A stretch of 64,000 bases of DNA, taken from NCBI GenBank assembly GCA_964510205.1, contig CAZEBW010000012.1, positions 6,687 to 70,686 of the forward strand, in the 5' to 3' direction. Of the stretch, positions 39,349 through 47,906 are shown in pieces (positions within the stretch are counted from its first letter, which is position 1; every line of letters starts with the position of its first letter). The position numbers and the translations under genes were made by a program. The notes below the pieces were generated by a model that worked only from the letters and a program-made list of their open reading frames with translations, was not told the origin of the DNA and did not search any database. Source of the stretch: CAZEBW01 sp964510205. Its GTDB lineage: Bacteria > Chloroflexota > Anaerolineae > VGOG01.

Positions 39349-41940
39349 ATGCGATACGATGACCTCAAGGAGCGGGTGCGGGACGCTAGTGCCATCGAAG
39401 AGGTGGTGGCCGAGACCGTGTCCTTGCCCGCTCGAAAGAGTCCCCAGGGATACAAGGTCCGCTGCCCCTTTCACGAGGACGCCCAGCCCAGCCTGCACGT
39501 CTACCCTCAAAGCGAGAGCTGGTGGTGCTACGGATGCCAGCGCGGCGGCGACGTCTTCGACTGGGTGCAGTGTAGGGATGGGGTGGATTTCCCCCAGGCG
39601 GTGCGGACGCTGGCCGATCGGGCTGGCCTACACTGTCCACCGCGCACCGCCGAGCAGCAGTCAGCAGCTCTCAGACAGCGGGCCCTCCAGGACGTGCTGG
39701 CTCAGGCTGCAGCCTTCTATCACCAGGCCCTGATGAACACTGCCCCCATCAAACAGAGTCAACTGGATCGCGGCTTCAGCGAGGACACCCTGCGAGCCTT
39801 TCGGGTGGGCTACGCTGGCGCAGGCCGTCTACTAGCGCAGCACCTGCGCCGCCAGGGCGTGGATGCAGGGCTGGCTCAGGAGGCCGGGCTGCTGTGGGAC
39901 GACGGGCGAGACACCTTCACCCAGCGCATCATCTACCCCGTCCTCTCGCGGGGTCGCGTCGTCTACCTCACCGGCCGTGCCACCACCGAGAAGCAGGTGA
40001 GAGCTGGCAAGAAGTACTACCACCTGCGCGGCCCGCGCCCCCTGTTCCATCCCGACGCGCTGCGCGGGCAGGGGCCGCTGTTCCTGGTCGAGGGGCCCAC
40101 CGACGTGTTGACCCTGCACCAGTGGGGAGGGCGGGCGGTAGGCCTGATGGGCCTGGGGAAGCTGTCGGATCGCGACCTCTCGATGATACGACGCGCCGAG
40201 ACCGTCTACGTGGCCCTGGATAGCGACGAAGCGGGTCGGCGCCGCGCGGAGGAGCTGGCCCGAAGCATCGGGCCGCTGGCGCACGTCTTGGCCTGGCCTG
40301 AGGGTATCCAGGATGCTAACCACTACCTCACCACGGGCCACACCGCCGAGGACTTCCAAGACCTGGTAGGCGGTGCCCCCACCCTGCTGGAGATGGACAT
40401 CGCTCGCACCGCACAGCAGGAGGGAGCCAGGCAGGAAGCACACCTCAAGCAGCTCTTCACCCAATTGACCGCACTCACTCCCTTCGCCCTGGCGCGCTAC
40501 AAGACCCTGGTGGCCAGCAAGCTAGGGATCAAAGCGCGGGAGTTCAGCCGCCTGCTGAAGGCGGCGCAGGCGGCCCAGCAACTTCAGAACGGCCCTCCCC
40601 AGATCGTGGAAGGCCGCTACCGCCTCATCTCGCCGGCCCTGGACTTCCTGGACGACGTGGCCTGGGTGACGGTGCCCCTCCTGGTGCAGCAGGGCGCGCG
40701 CTTCGAGCACCAGCCCTATCTGGTCACCAGCACGCGGGAGCTGCTGCCTCTCCAGGAGGGGACGGCCCTGGAGCTGGACGGCCGCTCGCTGGTGGTGCGG
40801 GAGTGGCCGTCGGCGTTGGGCCGCTCCCCCCGTTGGGAGTACGGCCACATCCAAGCCTTCCTGCAGGGCGACACGCCCCAGCCCCAGGACGTCTTCGGTA
40901 GGGTACGCGCCCTGTACGACAAGTACCTGGACTTCCGCCATCCGCACACCGCCGACGTCCTGGCCCTGTGGGCCATGGGCACCTACCTGTATCCGTTGTT
41001 CGAGACCTATCCCTACATCGCCCTGATGGGGCCCAAGGGCAGCGGCAAGACCAAGACCATCAGCCTCACCGCCAGGCTGGCCTTCAACATGCGCGTCACC
41101 AGCGACATCTCCCCCAGCGCCCTGTTCCGTGTGGTGGAGGCCACGCGGGCCACCTTGGGCATCGACGAGAGCGAGCGGCTGTCGCACGGCCGCGACGCCG
41201 TGGTCATGAACCTGCGCTTGCTTTTGAACGCCGGCTACAAGCGGGGCTCGCCGGCCCTGCGCATCGAGGGGGAGGACTTCAAGGTGCGGGAGTTCGAGGT
41301 GTACGGGCCCAAGATCCTGGCCAGCATCCGCGGTCTGGAGGACGTCTTGGAGAGCCGCTGCATCCTGATCACCATGCTGCGCACCACGACGTCGAAGGGC
41401 AACCTGACCATCTCCGAGTCGGGGGAGGACTGGGCTGGGGTGCGGCACGAGCTGTACAGCCTGGCCCTGACCCACCACGGTGGTGTGCGATCTCTCTACG
41501 AGGGGGACGCCAGCCTACGCTTCCTGACCAATCGGGACAACGAGCTATGGCTGCCGCTGTTGTCGCTGGCCAAGCTGTTGGAGGAGCGGGGCGTGGCGGG
41601 GCTTCTGGAGCGGGTGAAGGCTTACGCCCTGGACAGCAGCCGGCAATCGGAGGGCAGCACCCTGTCCGATTGGGAGCAGGCCCTTCTCCTGGCGCTGCGT
41701 GAGCTCACCGAGTCCGAGGAGCGGTGCGATCTGACCACGGGGGCCATTCGCAAGGGGATGAGCCAGTTCCTGGAGTCGGGGGAGTGGGAGGAGCTGCGAC
41801 CGCAGTGGATCGGCTACGCGCTAAAGCGGTTGGGCTTCAGCGACAAGACCCGCCGTCGGAGGGGCAACGTCTATCATATCATCGGCCGCGAGGTGCGGGA
41901 GCTCATGGAGCGGTACGGGGTGGAAGTGCCGCTTGAATAG
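39349..41940 (+). CDS. Primase-helicase: CHC2 zinc finger, TOPRIM and AAA ATPase
   Basis: 863 residues from ATG 39349, with AAGGAG upstream. The CHC2 zinc finger is near residues 35-70 (VRCPFHEDAQPSLHVY, WWCYGCQRGGDVFDWVQ). The TOPRIM domain is near 240-310 (GPLFLVEGPTDVLTLHQW, YVALDSDEAGRRRAEELA). The C-terminal ATPase has Walker A LMGPKGSGKTKTISL near residue 560. This order is that of element and phage DnaG-like primases fused to a DUF927/D5-type helicase. It should prime replication of the element and unwind its origin. The iteron-like array upstream supports autonomous replication of an excised form. Confidence 0.92.
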   Translation: MRYDDLKERVRDASAIEEVVAETVSLPARKSPQGYKVRCPFHEDAQPSLHVYPQSESWWCYGCQRGGDVFDWVQCRDGVDFPQAVRTLADRAGLHCPPRTAEQQSAALRQRALQDVLAQAAAFYHQALMNTAPIKQSQLDRGFSEDTLRAFRVGYAGAGRLLAQHLRRQGVDAGLAQEAGLLWDDGRDTFTQRIIYPVLSRGRVVYLTGRATTEKQVRAGKKYYHLRGPRPLFHPDALRGQGPLFLVEGPTDVLTLHQWGGRAVGLMGLGKLSDRDLSMIRRAETVYVALDSDEAGRRRAEELARSIGPLAHVLAWPEGIQDANHYLTTGHTAEDFQDLVGGAPTLLEMDIARTAQQEGARQEAHLKQLFTQLTALTPFALARYKTLVASKLGIKAREFSRLLKAAQAAQQLQNGPPQIVEGRYRLISPALDFLDDVAWVTVPLLVQQGARFEHQPYLVTSTRELLPLQEGTALELDGRSLVVREWPSALGRSPRWEYGHIQAFLQGDTPQPQDVFGRVRALYDKYLDFRHPHTADVLALWAMGTYLYPLFETYPYIALMGPKGSGKTKTISLTARLAFNMRVTSDISPSALFRVVEATRATLGIDESERLSHGRDAVVMNLRLLLNAGYKRGSPALRIEGEDFKVREFEVYGPKILASIRGLEDVLESRCILITMLRTTTSKGNLTISESGEDWAGVRHELYSLALTHHGGVRSLYEGDASLRFLTNRDNELWLPLLSLAKLLEERGVAGLLERVKAYALDSSRQSEGSTLSDWEQALLLALRELTESEERCDLTTGAIRKGMSQFLESGEWEELRPQWIGYALKRLGFSDKTRRRRGNVYHIIGREVRELMERYGVEVPLE

Positions 41941-42035
41941 GGGAGGCGCGATGCCCTCGCCCGACGGTCACCCGAAAAGCCTACACCGCCGCAGGGTCTC
42001 CGAGCGCGTCCTGAAGGGTCTGTTAGCCTGTGGGA

Positions 42036-42113
42036 GGTGTAGGGTGTGTAGGGTTGTGTAGGCTTTGTAGGGTGTGTAGGCTTTTTGGGGAAGTACGATT
42101 TCATTTGCATTTT
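42036..42113 (-). repeat. CCTACAC repeat block, right copy of the long inverted repeat
   Basis: Reverse complement of the block at 141-217, with the same GCAAATGAAATCGTAC lead, CCCCAAAAAGCC and five CCTACA units. It lies 95 bases after the primase-helicase stop. Its translation gives Thr/Pro/Tyr repeats that are not a real protein. Confidence 0.75.
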
Positions 42114-42173
42114 GGGTGAAGGTGATGGTTGGGATGGCAGGCGTTGGACACCCTCCATTGATGTCGAATAGGA

Positions 42174-42401
42174 ATGGATATGTCTTTGGTCTCTGTTTTC
42201 AAAGAAGAAAGACAAGCACAAGGGAAATCGCAGACAAATACCGCTGCACAGGGTTCGTGGTGGATACCGACTGACCCCATCGCTCACAGACGGCTGATTG
42301 CTGTCTTGGCCGAGATGGCGAAGTTTGTGCTAGACGCTCGCGAACAGGCGCCGCCCGAGTCGCCAGCCAAGGAGATGTCCGCAGATGACGCTGTGTCGTG
42401 A
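42174..42401 (+). CDS. Small unknown protein, 75 aa
   Basis: The frame starts MDMSLVSVFKEERQAQGKSQ. The middle is protein-like (TDPIAHRRLIAVLAEMAKFV) and the tail acidic. There is a weak purine-rich region before the ATG (AATAGGA). Location between the primase and the excisionase-like gene suits a small element gene. No family is recognised. Confidence 0.5.
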   Translation: MDMSLVSVFKEERQAQGKSQTNTAAQGSWWIPTDPIAHRRLIAVLAEMAKFVLDAREQAPPESPAKEMSADDAVS

Positions 42402-42474
42402 GGCATGAACCTTAAGAATCGAGCACCGCACGGCCCAAGCTGGAGGGGGATTGGGGGAAGGGGTGAGCGCTCCC

Positions 42475-42503
42475 TTGACACGTTGGCGTATTTGTGGTAT
42501 AAT
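42475..42503 (+). promoter_or_regulatory. Consensus sigma70 promoter
   Basis: TTGACA (42475-42480), exactly 17 bases, TATAAT (42498-42503). It lies 65 bases before the excisionase-like gene and probably drives the small-gene operon up to 44171. Confidence 0.85.
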
Positions 42504-42567
42504 ATGGTTGTTAAGGTGTACGCGATAGCGTAAACCATACATAAGTGTCATCAAGGTAGGAGCGGCA

Positions 42568-42771
42568 ATGAGTATGATCGTAGAGGAGAAGAGAATCTAC
42601 GGGCCCAAAGAGGTAGCACAGATCCTGCAGCTATCGGAGCGGACCATCCTGAGGCATCTGAAACAGGGAACGATTCCTGGCTTCAAGGTGGGAAGGAGAT
42701 GGCGAGTCTATGGGCGCGACCTTCTCGCCCTCAACGAGTTAGAACAGTCTGAGGAAGAGCAAATGGCGTAA
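42568..42771 (+). CDS. Excisionase-family helix-turn-helix protein
   Basis: 67 residues from ATG 42568, with GGAG upstream. The sequence RIYGPKEVAQILQLSERTIL plus RHLKQGTIPGFKVGRRWRVY is the classic HTH_17/MerR-like winged helix of excisionases and small regulators. It probably binds near an attachment site as a directionality factor or regulates the operon. The strong promoter just upstream implies high expression. The recombinase gene is 1.5 kb downstream on the same strand. Confidence 0.88.
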   Translation: MSMIVEEKRIYGPKEVAQILQLSERTILRHLKQGTIPGFKVGRRWRVYGRDLLALNELEQSEEEQMA

Positions 42772-42965
42772 GTACAGCGGGCCGTGCAGGTGCTAGAGAC
42801 ACCCACACGACCCTAACCCAATCGCTGACCACCGTTGCAGGCAACAGCAATCGGGCTGTGAATATGATACCATAGCCTGAGACCATAGTCAAGTATGGTG
42901 GCCTACCTGCATCGTCAGCGAGATGGATGCGGGTAGGCCACTTTCGTTTTGAGAGGAAGAAGACA

Positions 42966-43247
42966 ATGACGAGCAAGCGATACTGGCAGGACGACGAGAT
43001 AGACTGGCGGTGGTTGAACCGCGCGGCCTGCGGGGTCGCCGGCAAGCTCTCAGACGACGAGAGAATCGTTGCCCAGTCATATTATCTGGGCGGCAAGCTG
43101 GCGGTCTTGAAGCGGCTGGCCGAGATGGGCGAGATCGAGGTGGACGAGAACGCCCAGGCCGCTGCCCAACAGTTTTCAGCATATCTGGCAGGGCGGCACC
43201 GCCGACACAGCAATTGGGCTCGGGGCCGCAAGTCGGCGAGTCACTAG
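42966..43247 (+). CDS. Unknown element protein, 93 aa
   Basis: ATG 42966 follows GAGAGGAAG. The sequence has tryptophan-rich and helical parts (RYWQDDEIDWRWLNRAACGV, LSDDERIVAQSYYLGGKLAV). The end is basic. It is the first of four closely packed small genes. No family is recognised. Confidence 0.65.
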   Translation: MTSKRYWQDDEIDWRWLNRAACGVAGKLSDDERIVAQSYYLGGKLAVLKRLAEMGEIEVDENAQAAAQQFSAYLAGRHRRHSNWARGRKSASH

Positions 43248-43259
43248 GAGGCTACCGAA

Positions 43260-43763
43260 ATGACTGAGAAAGCAGAGCGCTATCGGATTCATTCGCACAT
43301 GACCCGCTCCCGATTCCTCCACGCGGAGGACGCTCTGGACATCGGCAAGGTACGCTTGTTCAGCGGCGAATACGTCAAAGGTCAGGGGGCAAAGGCGACG
43401 GCAGCGCATTACGTGGACGTGGCCGATGCCAGGGTGCTATTCTCCGACATGGCCTGGGGGAGAGCGGTAGACTACATCGAGTACAAAGGCACGGCCAACG
43501 GCGGGCAGCCCACAAGTCGGGTGCTGAAAGTGCGAACCAACGGCGAGAAGGTGTGGTTCAGGCTGGAGAATGGCCCTGGTGAGGTTGTGGGCGAGGGGGC
43601 GGTCAAGCCGAAGGGGGATGCCGATGTGGTTGTCAATGTCCCCTTCACCGTCTGGGAAGCTCGACGGTTGGCCTTTGCGGTGCTGGCTCATTTAGACGCC
43701 TGGGAGACAGTGACCTTCTGGGAGAGAACGGGGAGGGAAGGGGGTGATGCGTTTGAGTGTTGA
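43260..43763 (+). CDS. Unknown element protein, 167 aa
   Basis: ATG 43260 has AGGAGG 8 bases upstream. The sequence is beta-rich (VRLFSGEYVKGQGAKATAAH, RVLKVRTNGEKVWFRLENGP) and ends with a helix (RRLAFAVLAHLDAWETV). It starts 12 bases after the previous gene and overlaps the next one, so it belongs to the same operon. No catalytic motif or family is seen. Confidence 0.7.
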   Translation: MTEKAERYRIHSHMTRSRFLHAEDALDIGKVRLFSGEYVKGQGAKATAAHYVDVADARVLFSDMAWGRAVDYIEYKGTANGGQPTSRVLKVRTNGEKVWFRLENGPGEVVGEGAVKPKGDADVVVNVPFTVWEARRLAFAVLAHLDAWETVTFWERTGREGGDAFEC

Positions 43764-43929
43764 AGTCAAGCGGGAGGACCTTCATCTGGTCGAGTGCGAA
43801 AGCCTGTGGAGCCTGCTTCGCCGCACCGTGCTGTACCGGCCCTTGGTGCTACGTCCCAAGGACGGAGTGCAGGTACAGTGCTGGCTGGCGAGGCTGTGGG
43901 ATCTCATGATAGAGAGGAGGGAACGATGA
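43747..43929 (+). CDS. Small unknown protein, 60 aa
   Basis: Starts at ATG 43747 (or the GTG directly before it) after AGGGAAGGGGG, overlapping the end of the previous gene. It contains LVECESLWSLLRRTVLYRPL and ends in a basic helix (LWDLMIERRER). The stop overlaps the next start (ATGA). Operon position supports it; the function is unknown. Confidence 0.6.
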   Translation: MRLSVEVKREDLHLVECESLWSLLRRTVLYRPLVLRPKDGVQVQCWLARLWDLMIERRER

Positions 43930-44171
43930 TTTGTCTGCAGTGCCAACAGGAGATTGAGCTGGGGAAGCGAGTGTTTGTGATCCCCTTTCCAGCTTGTGCT
44001 GAGGATGCCTTTCTCTTCGCCCATCCGGGTTGCATGCCCAACCTGGAGGGCAGGGAGAACGTCTTGGACGGCTACTACGTCGAAGGCAGCGAGCGCTTGT
44101 TCGTCCCTCGCGAGATGGTAGCAGCCTTGAAAGGGGAAGGGAACAGCAAGGCGGCTAAGCCAAGAGCCTAG
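43926..44171 (+). CDS. Small protein with an N-terminal CxxC, 81 aa
   Basis: ATG 43926 overlaps the previous stop (ATGA) and has AGGAGGGAACG upstream. The start MICLQCQQEIELGKRVFVIP holds a CxxC that could be half of a zinc site. A later Cys/His pair (FAHPGCMPN) could complete it. The C-terminus is basic. It is the last small gene before the recombinase. Function unknown. Confidence 0.65.
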   Translation: MICLQCQQEIELGKRVFVIPFPACAEDAFLFAHPGCMPNLEGRENVLDGYYVEGSERLFVPREMVAALKGEGNSKAAKPRA

Positions 44172-44182
44172 CCGCCCCTAGA

Positions 44183-44221
44183 GGGAGCTCCTGTGTGTCC
44201 TGACGGGCTCCAGGGGCTCCC
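44183..44221 (+). terminator. Terminator-like hairpin without a T-run
   Basis: GGGAGC pairs with GCTCCC and CCTG with CAGG around a 17-base loop, 12 bases after the small-gene operon ends. The T-rich tail is missing, so termination may be partial. Confidence 0.45.
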
Positions 44222-44287
44222 GCCTCTACTACAAGAGGTGCTGAGAGCGCAAAAAAGCTAGATTAGTAAGTATTGGAGGTATAGAAG

Positions 44288-46366
44288 ATGGAGCGAAGCT
44301 TTGATTTTGGCGGACGCATCAGACCCAAAGAGGAAGCGCCCTTGTCTTGGGCCAACTTGGTGGAGTTGCCCTGTGAGAAGATGGCCTTCGTCTATCAGCG
44401 ACTGAGCTCCCACGAGCAGGTCAAGAAGTCCATCTACTCGATCAAGCTTCAAGATGCACTGGCTGACCTCGCAAGGGAAGACGGCTACAAGGATGACCAA
44501 ATCCATGTCGAATCGCGCGACCTGGGGGTCAGCGGCACAAAGGGGAGGGAGGAGCGCGAGGGCTTGGCCTATCTCATTGAACATATAGAGACTGACCAGG
44601 TAGAAGCCATCTACGTTGTACACATCAGTCGGCTATTTCGTGACCAGACCCTCATAGATGCCTTCAGCTTCGGAGAGCTATGCAAAGCCCACGGTGTCAT
44701 CATCGTCACGCCGCACATGCGACTGAATCTTCGCGATAGGATGCACATGCGGATGTATCGTATGGAGGTCGAGCGAGCCGCCGACGAGTTAGAGTTGATG
44801 AAGGCCCGACTTGGGACCGCGAGGGATCTCAAGGCCCGACAGGGTTTCTACGCTGGCGAAGGTGTTCCACCGGGCTATGTGGTTGACTATAGAGAGGAAG
44901 TAGACGGGCAAACGAACCCTAACTACCAGAAGCTGAGACCGTATGCTCCTCACGCCAAGGTCATTCGCTTCATGTTCCGCCTTGCCTGCCGGGGCAAGAC
45001 ACCTACCCAGGTCCTCCGCTGCTGCGAGCAGCAAGGAACTGTCTTCCCTCCGTTTCCACCGCGACTGGAGAATGGTACCAACCTAAAGGCGTTCCCTCGA
45101 TTGAAGCGCAATCCTGATGGTAGCTGGCCTGCGACGGTGAGCAAGATACGCAGTATTCTGCAGAACCCTGCCTACATAGGTTGGCGGTTGTGGGAGGGAG
45201 AGGTAGTTGCTGTCGACAATCACGAGGCCATCGTAGAGGAGACGACCTTTTGGGCCGTTCAAGAGCAGTTCAACAGTCGACCTCACCGGCCGAAGAAGGA
45301 CAGGCCCCCACTGCCCTTGGGTGGTATCCTATACTGCGGTAACCATGATTTGCCACGACGGATGATCTATGCTAATGGTCCGCAGGGGAAAGACGGAAGC
45401 TACCAATGTCGTTCTGACTATGAAACCGAAATCTGCTGCAAGATCGCCGAGCGCATTCTAGACGATCCAATTTCCGAGGCCGTTGTCTCTCAATGCGCCT
45501 TCCCCGATACAGCTGAGGCCGTGCTGAGCAAGTTGACCCATGAGTACCAGCAAGCCAAGGAGCAGACGGCATCCTATCGGCGCGAGGCCAAACGCCTGGA
45601 GCGAGAGGTGGAGAACCTGGAGCACAACTTCTTCTTGAGGCTAACACCGGAGCGAGCAGCATGGACTGAGAGAGAGATCGCTGATCGCCAGAAACGCATC
45701 GCCGAACTGACGGATTTGACAAACACTCCGGCTGGCAAGGTAATCGGACCGGTCGTCACAGAGGACGACGTTGAACTAGTGAAGGCGTTTCTGGCGGATC
45801 TGAGTACCGGTTGGGACTGTCAGCCCAACGATCTCAAGAACACATTTCTCCAGCTTGTGCTCGACAGCGTTGTCATCTACCATGAGACGGCAACCATTCG
45901 GGCTCGCATCGTTTGGCAGACGGGTCTAGAGCAAGAGATATTGATACACCGTCCACCTGCCAACTCGCGCTCCCGCAACTGGACTGAGGCTGAACTTGCC
46001 ATACTAAGAGAGCATTTTGAGACGGGGAGCATAGCCGAACTCACGGCTATGTTGCCCATCCGATCTTGGCGGGCCATCAGTTTGAAGGCAAACAGCATGG
46101 GCCTACACCGTCCCGACATGGTCGGGGGCAGGGGGCATAGAGGCACCTTCTCGCGCTGGACAAAGGAAGAGGATGAAATTCTGCGTCAATACTACACGGG
46201 AGAAATCTTGCGGGAGGAGATGTTTGAGAGGCTGGACAGAACACCTGCTGGCATACTCAGGCGTGCACACAGGCTTGGCCTTGAACGCGACACCAGCGTC
46301 AAGTGGGAATGGTTGGACAAGGGTCTCACGGTTACAAAGCGTGGGCGGTCTGCGCTGCCACGGTAA
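44288..46366 (+). CDS. Large serine recombinase (integrase)
   Basis: 692 residues from ATG 44288, with GGAGG 8 bases upstream. The resolvase domain starts after a 30-residue extension: AFVYQRLSSHEQVKKSIYS (catalytic serine near residue 40), ESRDLGVSGTKGREEREGL and VVHISRLFRDQTLIDAFSF. The recombinase domain has GVPPGYVVDY and KIRSILQNPAYIGWRLWEGE, then a zinc-ribbon-like part (GGILYCGNHDLPRRM, YQCRSDYETEICC) and a coiled coil. The last 110 residues carry two Myb/SANT-like units (RNWTEAELAILREHFETGSI, SRWTKEEDEILRQYYTGEI), unusual for this family. The final codons run across the element border into comEC. Confidence 0.93.
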   Translation: MERSFDFGGRIRPKEEAPLSWANLVELPCEKMAFVYQRLSSHEQVKKSIYSIKLQDALADLAREDGYKDDQIHVESRDLGVSGTKGREEREGLAYLIEHIETDQVEAIYVVHISRLFRDQTLIDAFSFGELCKAHGVIIVTPHMRLNLRDRMHMRMYRMEVERAADELELMKARLGTARDLKARQGFYAGEGVPPGYVVDYREEVDGQTNPNYQKLRPYAPHAKVIRFMFRLACRGKTPTQVLRCCEQQGTVFPPFPPRLENGTNLKAFPRLKRNPDGSWPATVSKIRSILQNPAYIGWRLWEGEVVAVDNHEAIVEETTFWAVQEQFNSRPHRPKKDRPPLPLGGILYCGNHDLPRRMIYANGPQGKDGSYQCRSDYETEICCKIAERILDDPISEAVVSQCAFPDTAEAVLSKLTHEYQQAKEQTASYRREAKRLEREVENLEHNFFLRLTPERAAWTEREIADRQKRIAELTDLTNTPAGKVIGPVVTEDDVELVKAFLADLSTGWDCQPNDLKNTFLQLVLDSVVIYHETATIRARIVWQTGLEQEILIHRPPANSRSRNWTEAELAILREHFETGSIAELTAMLPIRSWRAISLKANSMGLHRPDMVGGRGHRGTFSRWTKEEDEILRQYYTGEILREEMFERLDRTPAGILRRAHRLGLERDTSVKWEWLDKGLTVTKRGRSALPR
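46325..46350. other. Predicted right attachment junction in comEC
   Basis: ComEC similarity on the minus strand ends after VVTVAAQT, and the next codons run to a stop (TAA at 46332-46334). The recombinase reading frame crosses the same bases from the left. Large serine recombinases usually sit next to their attachment site, so the crossover core is probably within these bases. The exact core needs the other junction, which is outside the window. Confidence 0.65.
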
Positions 46367-47516
46367 CGACGAGGGCTTCGTTCAGCACCTCGACAGCCTG
46401 CCTGGCGGTTCCGGGTGAAAGCGCCTTCGCCAGCAGCCTCTCAAACCATCTTTGCAGCGAGGGGGTGTAGAGGATCAGGCCCAGGGTGGCAGCGAACGAC
46501 AACTGGAAGCCCAGGTCCCACAGGGTTTGGGGATTGAGGAGGGTCATCAACGTGGCGGCGGCTATCAGCGAGGTGAGGGCCTCGGTCTGGCGGCCATAGT
46601 GGGTGGCGATGACGTAGAGGCAGCCCATGATCGCTGCTCGCACCACGGCAGCCGAAGCTCCCACCAGGATGGTGTAAATGATGATGCCGGCGATGGCCAC
46701 CGGCATGGCCCGCCGTTTGCCAAACAGGCGCGTACTGAGCTTGCTGAAGAGCCCTGAGATGATGGAGATGTTGAAGCCTGAGATGGCGATAATGTGGGTA
46801 GTGCCCGTGGCCGAGAAGGCTTCCATCAGGTTGGCGGGGATGCCCGTCTCGATTCCCAGGAGTATGCCCGTCAGCAGCGCGGCTTGGGGCTCGTGCAAGA
46901 TGAGGGCGATGACGTTCTGGGCTCTTCTCTTGAAAGCCAAAAGCGCGCTTCTTAGAGGGCTGCCTCGGCCACGCTCTACGAGGGTGATTTGAGGACGCCA
47001 TAAGACCGAGTAGATGCCCTGGCGAGCCAGATACTCTCGGTAGGAAAAGTCCTCTAGCTTTGGCGGAGTCTCCAGCAGGCCCTCGATATCGAGCCGGTCG
47101 CCGTAGTCGTACTGCGGATAGCGGGGAGCGCGCACCAGTACGACGCCCGTCACTTTGTGCTCCTGACCCTCCATCTCTATCTTGGAGACCGCCACCCGCA
47201 GGTTGGTGTAGGTGTCGCGCACATCGGGCTCGCCGCTGACAACGCCTTCGATCTGTACCCAGCCCTGGTCATTGTAGTGAGCTATGTGGTCTTCATCGAA
47301 ATCCTGGAGAGGCGCAGTGGCGTTGAAACGCAGCGCGCCCAACAGTAGGGCGAGGAGGCAAGCGCTGGCCAGACGGATGGGGCGTTCCCGCCACCAGAGG
47401 ATGATGACGGCGGCGGGCAGTGCCGCTGCCAGCCAGATCAGTTCTGTCGGCACCTGGAGCACGGAGGCCAGGTAGATGCCCAGAAGCCAGGCGCTGCCGA
47501 GATAGGCGAGGATCAT
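46332..47516 (-). pseudogene. comEC: ComEC/Rec2 competence channel, cut by the element
   Basis: 394 residues remain of a protein usually near 750-800. The N-terminal hydrophobic helices, the OB-like segment and the competence domain start are present: GILLGIETGIPANLMEAFSA, TGTTHIIAISGFNISIISGL and LGFQLSFAATLGLI. The sequence stops at ALVVTVAAQT(AHAL), where intact ComEC continues through further membrane helices to a metallo-beta-lactamase-like domain. ComEC forms the inner-membrane channel for DNA uptake. The truncation coincides with the recombinase 3' end, so integration explains it. The remainder should lie beyond the other end of the element. Confidence 0.88.
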
Positions 47517-47797
47517 CTTTCAGGTCTTTCTATAGCCGGTGAGGCTGCAATGGATTTGGCGCGGTGGATGTGAAATTGGGCAGGCGTAGGAACCTGATGG
47601 GCTCAGCCTTGCACAGGATCCTCTTGCTAGTCTATTGTAGCATATAAGCCCGTCTGGTGCAATTCAGGGTGGGCTGCGGACCAGCGCGTCAAGGGCATCA
47701 ACGCCAGCACCAACAGTCTGGCAATGCACCCCCCTTGGCCGTATGTGCACTTTATTTTACATCAAGAACTAGAATAGGCCAAGAGCGTCCTATAAAC
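47517..47797. other. Intergenic region upstream of the respiratory operon
   Basis: No gene is seen between the comEC start and the promoter at 47798. The sequence near 47640-47770 is AT-richer than its surroundings. Confidence 0.45.
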
Positions 47798-47826
47798 TTG
47801 ACGTCTGAGTGATTCTGTGGTATAAT
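47798..47826 (+). promoter_or_regulatory. Sigma70-like promoter of the respiratory operon
   Basis: TTGACG (47798-47803), 17 bases, TATAAT (47821-47826), about 80 bases before the rhodanese gene start. AAAGGAGAT before the ATG completes the expression signals. Confidence 0.8.
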
Positions 47827-47906
47827 TTCGCGCGCTTAGGTATAGATGACCTGAATCTACGGTTACTCATATCGTCTAAACACGGGGAAAGGAGATCTAT
47901 TCGACA

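Noticed and set aside
41874..42287. 137-codon minus-strand frame covering the right CCTACAC block
   Set aside because: It is the translation of the repeat plus the complement of the primase end; the Thr/Pro/Tyr run reflects the DNA repeat.
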